28,624 bases of DNA from assembly GCA_964599915.1 (NCBI GenBank), contig CAZRHR010000033.1, forward strand, positions 1 to 28,624, read 5' to 3'. A model generated the notes under the pieces. The model had not been told where the DNA came from. It did no database searches and saw nothing but the letters and a program-made list of their open reading frames with translations. Within the stretch, counting starts at the first letter, position 1; each line of letters begins with the position of its first letter. The DNA comes from CAZRHR01 sp964599915. Lineage in GTDB: Bacteria > Bacteroidota > Bacteroidia > CAIKAF01. Of the stretch, positions 22,537 through 28,624 are shown piece by piece. The position numbers and the translations under genes were made by a program.

Positions 22537-25236
22537 ATGGGATATTCATACGGCTCGAAATTATTGCGGAAAGGCGCTGAACTACTAGCATTTATTGCAG
22601 TTTTCAGCTTGTCTTCCGACATTGTATTCGGACAAAACCAAGGGAATTTGGTTCAGGTAAACAACTGTCCCAACCTCGACTTATCCATGGGTAACTTTAC
22701 CAACTGGGTAGGAAGAACGGGGACTTGTTGTCCAATCAATCTTCCGACGGTTGGAATTGTAAATGGTCGGCATACCATCATGTCTCCCGGTAATGACCCC
22801 ATCGTTCCAGCTCTTTCTTTAGTTCCTCCAGGGTACACACGTTCAGCTCGTTTGGGAAATTCAAGCACAGGAGCGCAAGGAGAAGGTTTGAGATATACGT
22901 ATAACGTGGCTACCATCTCTGCATTATTTGAATATGTTTTTGCTGTGGTGTTACAGGATCCCGGACACTCAGCAGCCCAGCAGCCTCGTTTCGAATTGCA
23001 AGTACTTAATCAAAACAACCAACCCATTCCTTGTACTTTTTATCAAGTCACTGCTGCCGGTAACATTCCCGGTTTCCAAACCTCCGGAAGTGTTCGTTGG
23101 AGAAACTGGACCAAAGTGGGTGTTGATTTAACAGGTTACATCGGACAAAACGTGACCATTGAGGCTAGAACAGGCGACTGTTCGTTGAGTGGTCACTACG
23201 GGTATGGTTATATCACCGGTTCTTGTTCACCCCTTGTGATTACGGTGGCTTATTGCATTGGTGACTCTGTGGCTACCCTCATCGCTCCCAACGGTTTCTC
23301 CTCCTATCAATGGCGTGTACAAGGAAATCCTACCGTTATTTCAAATCAACAATCCCATATTATCAACAATCCCGCCAATGGTATCGTTTACGAGTGTGTA
23401 GTAACCTCTGTGATGGGTTGTTCTGCCACGCTTTCTGCGGTGGTTAATCCTGTTATTCCATTCCCCGGCTTCACTTACACCACGGGATGCGGGAATACAG
23501 TAAACTTTACTGACACCACTTTTGTACAGAATGGTATTGCGGCTACTTGGTTCTGGGACTTTGGCGATGGTAATACCTCCACCCAACAAAACCCTACACA
23601 CGTTTATGCAGCACCCGGTACTTATAATGTGAAGTTGAAAGCCGGAACTACCGTTGGATGTCCCGACTCTGTTATTGTTCCTGTGGTTGTGGATGCAGAT
23701 CCTGTGGCTCAGTTTGCGCCTCCTACCCAATGTGGTCTTACCGGTACTTTTACTGACCAGAGTTTTGTTCCCAATGGACAAGGTAACATTACAGCTTGGC
23801 AGTGGAACTTCGGAGATGGTAACACCTCCAATCAACAAAGTCCTACACATACCTACGCCCAATCTGGTCAGTACAACGTTTCTTTGACGGTTACTTCTTC
23901 CAATGGTTGTACCAATACGTTCAACGTTCCCTTGGCCACAAATGCCTATCCAACGGCCAACTTTACCGGAACTACTGAATGTCATTTGGATTCTACGGCT
24001 TTTACAGACCAGTCTGTGGTGCAATTGACCAACGTGTCTAACTGGCTTTGGTTCTTTGGTGATGGAAACACTTCTACCCAACAAAACCCGAACCACGTGT
24101 ATCAAGCACCGGGTACCTATAATGTAACTTTAATAGCGGGAACTGCTGCGAACTGCACAGATACTATCACCCAGCAAATTACGGTGAATCCCAATCCACA
24201 ACCTGCATTTAACAGCACACAGGTGTGTATTGGCTTGCCAACCACTTTCACTAACCTTTCCAATATTTCTTCCGGAACCGTTACAGGTTACAACTGGGAT
24301 TTTGGAAACCCTGCCGTGCCTGCCAGCAACCAAGACAATCCTTCCGTTCAGTACCCAACTTTTGGTACTTTTAACGTGACCCTTACGGCTACAAGTAATT
24401 TAAATTGTATCGCATCCGTTACCCAACCCGTAAACATCTGGCCAAAACCTGAAGTGAGTTTCAATGCTGGTCCTTTGGCGGGTTGTGCACCTATTGTACC
24501 TCAGTTTAATAATACTACCACCATTCCTTCCGGACAAGTGGTAAGTTGGCTGTGGAATTTTGGAGATGGTGGATTTTCTACCATCATGAGTCCTAACCAT
24601 ACCTATCCCAATATGGCGGGTACATATTCCGTATCGCTGTTGGCTGTGAGTGACAGAGGATGTGATAGCACCATCACTATTCCAAACTACATCACAGTGT
24701 ATCCTCAGCCTGATGCCGAATTTGCTTACACTCCACCTTTCCCAACCATCCTTAAGACCAGAATTCAATTTGTGAATCAGTCTTTGCAAGGTGAAAATTA
24801 TGCATGGGAATTTGGTGAAGGCAGTACCTCTACCGCAGTGAATCCTATTTTCACTTATCCCATGGATACAGGCACCTATTACGTGACTTTGGTAGCCTAT
24901 AACAGTTTTGGTTGTGCAGACACTGTGGTCCATCCATTGCGTATTGGTCCTGACTATACCCTGTTTATTCCTAATACATTTACCCCCAACGCAGACGGGT
25001 TTAATGACCATTTCAAAGTACACGGAATGGGAATTGTAGAAGTGGTGATGGACATTTTTGATCGCTGGGGTGATAAGATTGCTACCTATGAGAACCTTGA
25101 GCCCATGCAAAAAGGTTGGGATGGTACCAAAGACCGTGAACCTGTAAAGCAAGACGTGTACGTTTATAAGATTAAAGCCCGCGATATCTTTGGAGAATGG
25201 CACGAATATCAAGGGAATGTAAACCTTGTGCGCTAA
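22537..25236 (+). CDS. Secreted PKD-repeat surface protein with T9SS type B (gliding-motility-associated) C-terminal domain
   Basis: This 899-aa protein has a signal peptide with a slightly long n-region (hydrophobic core LLAFIAVFSLSSDIVFG). Residues 35-230 form a unique N-terminal domain with paired cysteines (TGTCCPINLP, TGDCSLSG), followed by an Ig-like unit (SYQWRVQGNPTVISNQQ). Six PKD-like repeats start near residues 308, 390, 471, 554, 639 and 726, most with W-x-W/F-x-FGDG...TYxVxLxA. From about 809 the C-terminal domain LFIPNTFTPNADGFNDHFKV, FDRWGDKIAT, GWDGT and QDVYVYKIKARD is the CHU_C/type B sorting signal that sends proteins through the type IX secretion system to the cell surface. 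An adhesin or matrix role is likely. A strong terminator follows 20 nt after the stop, so the gene is probably monocistronic. Confidence 0.92.
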   Translation: MGYSYGSKLLRKGAELLAFIAVFSLSSDIVFGQNQGNLVQVNNCPNLDLSMGNFTNWVGRTGTCCPINLPTVGIVNGRHTIMSPGNDPIVPALSLVPPGYTRSARLGNSSTGAQGEGLRYTYNVATISALFEYVFAVVLQDPGHSAAQQPRFELQVLNQNNQPIPCTFYQVTAAGNIPGFQTSGSVRWRNWTKVGVDLTGYIGQNVTIEARTGDCSLSGHYGYGYITGSCSPLVITVAYCIGDSVATLIAPNGFSSYQWRVQGNPTVISNQQSHIINNPANGIVYECVVTSVMGCSATLSAVVNPVIPFPGFTYTTGCGNTVNFTDTTFVQNGIAATWFWDFGDGNTSTQQNPTHVYAAPGTYNVKLKAGTTVGCPDSVIVPVVVDADPVAQFAPPTQCGLTGTFTDQSFVPNGQGNITAWQWNFGDGNTSNQQSPTHTYAQSGQYNVSLTVTSSNGCTNTFNVPLATNAYPTANFTGTTECHLDSTAFTDQSVVQLTNVSNWLWFFGDGNTSTQQNPNHVYQAPGTYNVTLIAGTAANCTDTITQQITVNPNPQPAFNSTQVCIGLPTTFTNLSNISSGTVTGYNWDFGNPAVPASNQDNPSVQYPTFGTFNVTLTATSNLNCIASVTQPVNIWPKPEVSFNAGPLAGCAPIVPQFNNTTTIPSGQVVSWLWNFGDGGFSTIMSPNHTYPNMAGTYSVSLLAVSDRGCDSTITIPNYITVYPQPDAEFAYTPPFPTILKTRIQFVNQSLQGENYAWEFGEGSTSTAVNPIFTYPMDTGTYYVTLVAYNSFGCADTVVHPLRIGPDYTLFIPNTFTPNADGFNDHFKVHGMGIVEVVMDIFDRWGDKIATYENLEPMQKGWDGTKDREPVKQDVYVYKIKARDIFGEWHEYQGNVNLVR
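23455..24950 (+). repeat. Six tandem PKD-like repeats of about 245-260 nt
   Basis: Each unit encodes about 82-87 residues. Units one, two and three share a closely similar core, protein FGDGNTS(T/N)QQ(N/S)P, at about 23560, 23808 and 24054. Units four to six have diverged (FGNPAVPAS, FGDGGFST, FGEGSTST). The nucleotide sequences differ mainly at third positions, consistent with old duplication. Confidence 0.85.
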
Positions 25237-25255
25237 GCAAATTATAAATTCTTTT

Positions 25256-25280
25256 AACCCCTCTTTTTGAGGGGTTTTTT
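25256..25280 (+). terminator. Intrinsic terminator after the PKD protein gene
   Basis: AACCCCTC (25256-25263), a TTTTT loop and GAGGGGTT (25269-25276) form a perfect 8-bp stem followed by TTTT and then ATT. It begins 20 nt after the stop codon. It is also only 10 nt before the rhomboid start codon. Confidence 0.92.
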
Positions 25281-25290
25281 ATTGAACCTT

Positions 25291-25956
25291 ATGTACGTTT
25301 TACTTTTACTTATTGGGCTTCATGTGGCCATGTCTATCCTTGGTTTTTCCCGACCTGCCATTTTCCAACGGTTGGTTTTCAGAATAAACGCTTTGGTGGT
25401 GCACCGGCAGTGGGAACGACTCATTACCTCAGGTTTTTTGCATGTAGATGTACCCCATTTGTTTTTTAATATGTTTAGCCTGTACCTTTTTGGTGAGGTT
25501 TTTCTAGCCTCCCATTCGGTTTACGCCTTTCTTTTGATTTATTTCTCCAGCCTGATTTTTGGTAATGTATTGTCTTTTTTGCTGCATAAAAAACATCCTT
25601 TTTATCAAGCGGCGGGTGCTTCCGGAGGCGTAAGCGGTTTGGTATTTTCCACCATCCTCTTACATCCCCAAATGGAATTGGCGTTTATTTTTCTGCCCTT
25701 TTTCTTTCCCGGTTGGGTGTTTGCTTTAGGTTTTTTGTTGTATACCTTTTATGGATTGGTGCGGGGAAAAGACCGTATTGGACACGATGCGCACCTAGGA
25801 GGTGCTATGGCAGGCAGTCTTTTTACTTTGGTACTTTTTCCCGAGCAAGTCCTCAGGCAGCCTTGGTTTTTAGGACTTGCTTTAGGTTTACCGTTGATTT
25901 TTTTAGCTGTTCAGCATGTTTGGAAAAAGTGGTCTCAAAGGGCCCATTCCGCCTAA
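25291..25956 (+). CDS. Rhomboid-family intramembrane serine protease
   Basis: This 221-aa protein has about six membrane segments. The catalytic dyad is S111 in GASGGVSG and H168 in HDAHLGGAMAGS. H56 and N60 (HLFFNMFSL) form the conserved pair of the second transmembrane helix that completes the oxyanion hole. All active-site residues are present. Rhomboids cleave transmembrane segments of substrate proteins within the inner membrane; the substrate here is unknown. ATG 25291 is chosen because a frame start at 25267 would lie inside the terminator loop. There is no room for a promoter between the terminator and the ATG, so expression must come from readthrough or from a promoter overlapping the hairpin. 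Confidence 0.92.
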   Translation: MYVLLLLIGLHVAMSILGFSRPAIFQRLVFRINALVVHRQWERLITSGFLHVDVPHLFFNMFSLYLFGEVFLASHSVYAFLLIYFSSLIFGNVLSFLLHKKHPFYQAAGASGGVSGLVFSTILLHPQMELAFIFLPFFFPGWVFALGFLLYTFYGLVRGKDRIGHDAHLGGAMAGSLFTLVLFPEQVLRQPWFLGLALGLPLIFLAVQHVWKKWSQRAHSA

Positions 25957-26041
25957 AGTTACGTTTTCATGCCATAAGGTCCTTATTCCTCATTTCACCT
26001 TTGAATATCACCATCAATGGTCCAACAGCTTTTCCCTCGCC

Positions 26042-26743
26042 TCACAAGTAAAAATCCTTGGTGAGTTCAGCGTACCTATGACTTCTCGTTTTTTTATCTT
26101 TTTCGTATAAAAACAAGGAGTCTTCTTTTACCCCCGCTTTCGCTTGCCGGCTCCATACCGCCAATACCCTGATAGGCTGGTCTTCCTCCGTGGATTTTAC
26201 CCATAACCGTTTTTCCACATGAAAATTATGTGGGCGAAAAGCTGTTTCCCACATGGGAAATACATGTATCGGCATCACCAGCGCCATGGTGCCCTCTTCT
26301 TTTACCATGTGTGCCCAAAGCCGAGTCCATTGCTCAGGCAAATCCATTGTGGCATGTCGGGCCGCCACTTTCACTTGGTTGGGGTTGGGTGTATGGTTTA
26401 AAAAATAAGGTGGATTGCAAATGATGCCATCTACCTTCTCCTCATAAGTGAGCTGTTCCATGCCCTGTGTAAAGAGTTCGATTTCCGTATCGAAGGGTAG
26501 TTTTTCAAAATTTTCCTTTGCGACCATGGCTGCGGTAAGGTCCTGTTCTACTGCGAGTATTTTTCCTGCGCCCCGTTGGGCCAGCATGCAAGCCAAAACT
26601 CCCGTCCCTGTTCCTACATCCAAATAACATCCACTGTGCTTCACAGGCGCCCAACTGCCAAGTAAAACGGCATCCGTTCCCACTTTAAACGGCGCCGAGT
26701 CTTGGTGAATTGAAAATTGTTTGAAATGAAATGGCGCAGACAT
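26042..26743 (-). CDS. tRNA1(Val) A37 N6-methyltransferase-like protein (TrmN6/YfiC family)
   Basis: This 233-aa protein starts MSAPFHFKQFSIHQDSAPFKVGTDAVLLGSW-type sequence; the FxIhQd...MKVgTDavLLG stretch is the hallmark of YfiC/TrmN6. The SAM loop is DVGTGTG at 42-48, an acidic loop follows (AVEQD, 64-68), and the catalytic NPPY motif for amino-methylation of adenine is at 110-113. A conserved ARHA lies near residue 128. The enzyme is expected to make m6A37 in tRNA-Val, and in this phylum the exact tRNA is an assumption. ATG 26743 is preferred over a frame extension of 54 residues that has no family match and that would start upstream of the TATCTTTG promoter element. It diverges from the GNAT-like gene. 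Confidence 0.88.
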   Translation of the reverse strand: MSAPFHFKQFSIHQDSAPFKVGTDAVLLGSWAPVKHSGCYLDVGTGTGVLACMLAQRGAGKILAVEQDLTAAMVAKENFEKLPFDTEIELFTQGMEQLTYEEKVDGIICNPPYFLNHTPNPNQVKVAARHATMDLPEQWTRLWAHMVKEEGTMALVMPIHVFPMWETAFRPHNFHVEKRLWVKSTEEDQPIRVLAVWSRQAKAGVKEDSLFLYEKDKKTRSHRYAELTKDFYL

Positions 26744-26746
26744 GTC

Positions 26747-26773
26747 CAAAGATACATGGAAAGTGTTTTCCAA
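26747..26773 (-). promoter_or_regulatory. Promoter of the trmN6-like gene
   Basis: On the minus strand TTG (plus-strand CAA 26771-26773) precedes TATCTTTG (26754 to 26747) by 16 nt. The -7 element is an exact consensus match, and only three nt separate it from ATG 26743. That predicts a leaderless mRNA. Confidence 0.5.
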
Positions 26774-26880
26774 GTGCCGAGACGTTTTCTTGTAAAAGTG
26801 GTAAATGGATTTCAGGACCACCGTTTGGAGCTGGGAGAAGGGTTGGGTATTGGGCCAAATCTTTGGCCGTTTAGGGTAAA

Positions 26881-26888
26881 TATATTTC
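26881..26888 (+). promoter_or_regulatory. Weak -7-like element before the GNAT-like gene
   Basis: TATATTTC matches seven of eight positions of TAnnTTTG and ends 22 nt before ATG 26911. A TTG at 26863-26865 lies 15 nt upstream. Confidence 0.3.
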
Positions 26889-26910
26889 TTTTGTAGTATA
26901 AGCAAAGCTC

Positions 26911-28047
26911 ATGTCTGACATCGTTGTAACCGAAGCACTTTCTCCTGCGGATCGTAAAGCATTTATCATGCTTCCATGGGACATCTACGCGAAAGACCCC
27001 ATTTGGGTGGCTCCGTTGATCGATAGTTACAAGAAAGTGTTTGATCCTAAAGTGAGTCCTTTTTTCAAACACGGCTCCATGCGCCTTTTTATTGCCAGGA
27101 AAAATGGAAAAGTGGTGGGACGCGTAGCCGCCATAGAAAACAAGCTGCACAATGAGGTTTGGAAGGATAAAACCGGATTTTTTGGTTTTTTTGAATGCAT
27201 TCAAGACCAAGCTGTGGCCAATGCCTTGTTAGCGAAAGCGGCCGAGGTACTAAAATCTGCGGGTTTCGAGGCCATGCGTGGTCCCGCTTCACCCTCTTCT
27301 AATGAAGATTATGGCGTACAGGTAGATGGATTTGAACATCAGCATGTGATTTTATCTACTTACAATGCCCCGTATTATTTTGATTTGTATAAAAATTACG
27401 GCCTAGCGCCCATCAAAGACCTGTATGCTTTCAGGTTCGATGGCCGTAAAATTCTGGAAAAGAACCAGGAACGGATTGAACGGCTGGAGGCCGCCCTTAC
27501 GCAGCGGATGAATTTTGAGTTGGTGGATTTAGATATGAAGCAGTTTGAAGCGGCCGTAAAGCAATTCAAATCTATTTTTAACCAAGCGTGGACCACCCAA
27601 TCCAATCATGGCTGGGTTCCCTTAACCGATGAGGAATTTGATTTTATTACCAGCGATTTAAAGCAAATTACAGATCCCCGTTTGGTCATGTTTGCCAAGG
27701 TCGATGGAAAAGTGGTGGGTGGCTGTATTTGTTTGCCGGATTATAACGAGATATTTAGGAGTTGGAAAGGGCGTATTTTTCCATTCAATTGGATAGATAT
27801 GTTCACCAAGAAAAAGTCCATTCGTTGTGTGCGGATTGTAATTTTAGGTGTTTTGCCTGAGTACCAAAAGCGTGGTTTGGATGCCATTATGTATAAGGAA
27901 ATCACCAAGCGCGGTTTGGAAAGAGGGGCCACGTGGGCGGAAGCCAGTTATATTGTGGAAGACAACGAGCCCATGAAACGTCCATTATTGAACATTGGCG
28001 GGGAGATTTACAAGACCTACAAGGTCATGGAGCAATCCTTGGTTTGA
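26911..28047 (+). CDS. GNAT-superfamily N-acetyltransferase-like protein
   Basis: This 378-aa soluble protein has no signal peptide. It appears to have two lobes. The first (about 1-170) has FIMLPWDIYAKDPIWVAPL, then FIARKNGKVVGRVAAIEN, a typical GNAT beta2-beta3 hairpin, and FFGFFECIQDQAVANALLAK-type sequence. The second (about 190-378) has MFAKVDGKVVGGCICLPDYN and RIVILGVLPEYQKRGLDAIM, which resembles the acetyl-CoA pyrophosphate loop (Q/RxxGxG/A, here QKRGLDA). YIVEDNEPMKRPLLNIGGEIYKTYKVME closes it, similar to GNAT C-termini. Proteins of this length and layout (YghO-like) are common in Bacteroidota, but the substrate is not known. ATG 26911 is the only sensible start. The gene is followed by 197 nt without a recognised gene. 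Confidence 0.75.
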   Translation: MSDIVVTEALSPADRKAFIMLPWDIYAKDPIWVAPLIDSYKKVFDPKVSPFFKHGSMRLFIARKNGKVVGRVAAIENKLHNEVWKDKTGFFGFFECIQDQAVANALLAKAAEVLKSAGFEAMRGPASPSSNEDYGVQVDGFEHQHVILSTYNAPYYFDLYKNYGLAPIKDLYAFRFDGRKILEKNQERIERLEAALTQRMNFELVDLDMKQFEAAVKQFKSIFNQAWTTQSNHGWVPLTDEEFDFITSDLKQITDPRLVMFAKVDGKVVGGCICLPDYNEIFRSWKGRIFPFNWIDMFTKKKSIRCVRIVILGVLPEYQKRGLDAIMYKEITKRGLERGATWAEASYIVEDNEPMKRPLLNIGGEIYKTYKVMEQSLV

Positions 28048-28244
28048 TGGGGCTGAAGAGCACTGCTTTTTTGATGCGGTTGTCTTTTTAATGGGAAAAG
28101 GAATTTTTGCTTGAAGGAAGGATAGGGTAGGGCACGCTTATCCATGTCTGTCCATAGCTTGGTTGTCCTTATGGTCTGAACAATGCGAAATGAATTGAAT
28201 TTCTTTAGTTATTCGGCCAAGATTTTCTGCTGATTGCCAATCAT

Positions 28245-28624
28245 TTATTGCTTAATGACCTTGTAAACAAAACTTCCCTTTTCCGTTTTTACCCGTATGA
28301 TATACGTTCCATTCGAGTAATTGCTGACATCAATCAGACGTTCAGTTGTTTGTTGTATTAATCTCCCTTGAAAGTCGTACACCTTAATATCCTGAATGGT
28401 CTGATGGGGTAAATCAATCTGCACAATTCCTTCGGTGGGATTAGGGAAAAGTGTCATTTGTTCCGCAGGAATATCTTGCTCATGGATGCCAATAGGATTA
28501 CTGAGTAGGGTGGAAAGTAACTGAATAGAGACTTGATACGCTTGGGCTGGAAATTGGTTAATAAGTACGCAGATGATGATTCCAGTAGCGGGGTCGTACA
28601 TCATGGAAGAATTATACCCACCCC
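28245..28624 (-). CDS. C-terminal part of a probable serine hydrolase (beta-lactamase fold) with T9SS type A sorting domain, partial
   Basis: The reading frame is open through the right window edge, so only the last 125 or so residues are seen. The visible N-terminal piece reads GGYNSSMMYDPATGIIICVLINQ, which resembles the end of class C beta-lactamase/penicillin-binding-type hydrolases (a G-G-x-x-S strand followed by ydPxxgixivvLxN). The active-site SxxK and YxN motifs would lie off the window. After a short linker the final 70 residues are a T9SS type A sorting domain: LFPNPTEGIVQIDLP, IKVYDFQGRLIQ, IDVSNYSNGTYIIRVKTEKG and FVYKVIKQ. The protein is therefore expected to be exported to the surface or medium. 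The ATG at 28604 is internal, not the real start. Confidence 0.65.
   Translation of the reverse strand, partial: GGYNSSMMYDPATGIIICVLINQFPAQAYQVSIQLLSTLLSNPIGIHEQDIPAEQMTLFPNPTEGIVQIDLPHQTIQDIKVYDFQGRLIQQTTERLIDVSNYSNGTYIIRVKTEKGSFVYKVIKQ

Noticed and set aside
23341..25212. Two long antisense reading frames (254 and 270 codons) opposite the PKD protein gene
   Set aside because: They arise from the composition and repeats of the sense gene, show no domain-like pattern, and the sense strand has a clear T9SS protein with promoter and terminator.
25267..25290. Upstream TTG start for the rhomboid gene
   Set aside because: It lies in the loop of the terminator hairpin. ATG 25291 gives a normal first membrane segment.
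28150..28200. Similarity between CATGTCTGTCC here and CATGTCTATCC on the minus strand near 4600, as a dispersed repeat
   Set aside because: Only about ten of eleven bases match and the alignment breaks down on both sides. Nothing else was seen in the 28048-28244 gap.

Overview
The window comes from a Bacteroidota chromosome. The evidence is nine or so matches to the Bacteroidota promoter element TAnnTTTG directly upstream of genes, a complete MoxR/Bat (aerotolerance-type) operon, two secreted proteins with type IX secretion (T9SS) sorting domains (one type A, one type B), and the guaA-LysM gene pair often seen in this phylum. The order within the phylum cannot be fixed from sequence alone. 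No rRNA, tRNA, CRISPR array or transposase was found, and no gene-free stretch exceeds 300 bases.

Layout. 1-2807 (minus strand): the start of ccmE (cut by the window edge), an M1-family metallopeptidase and an OmpH/Skp-like periplasmic chaperone. 2894-4411 (minus): a visibly AT-rich, foreign-looking gene for an unrecognised 505-aa protein with a C-terminal PD-(D/E)XK/Mrr-like region and a possible PUA/EVE-like middle. It is the best candidate for something undescribed. 4645-5934 (minus): cinA. 6063-14613 (plus): a tightly packed nine-gene run consisting of moxR, a DUF58 gene, a BatD-related membrane protein, batA, batB, batC, batD, batE and a YfcE-type phosphoesterase, almost all joined by 1-35 nt overlaps. 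14748-16580: a secreted fibronectin/propeller-like protein. 16636-19120: rnhB diverging from an fkbM methyltransferase, which converges on a GT4 glycosyltransferase. 19235-22426: guaA and a LysM plus periplasmic-binding-fold protein. 22537-25236: a six-repeat PKD surface protein with a T9SS type B C-terminus, followed by a strong terminator. 25291-28047: a rhomboid protease, a TrmN6-type methyltransferase (minus) and a GNAT-like protein. 28245-28624 (minus): the C-terminal end of a probable serine hydrolase with a T9SS type A sorting domain.

How the genes fit together. The MoxR ATPase, DUF58 protein, VWA proteins BatA/BatB, TPR proteins BatC/BatE and BatD probably form one envelope-associated assembly, where MoxR-type ATPases act as chaperones for VWA partners. 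Much of the remaining content is envelope or secretion related (OmpH, M1 peptidase, LysM protein, PKD adhesin, rhomboid, serine hydrolase), mixed with housekeeping genes (guaA, rnhB, cinA, trmN6). Several start codons were chosen because a TAnnTTTG element overlaps the longer alternative. In guaA, trmN6 and the glycosyltransferase gene this element lies only 3-7 nt from the ATG, which suggests leaderless or nearly leaderless mRNAs.
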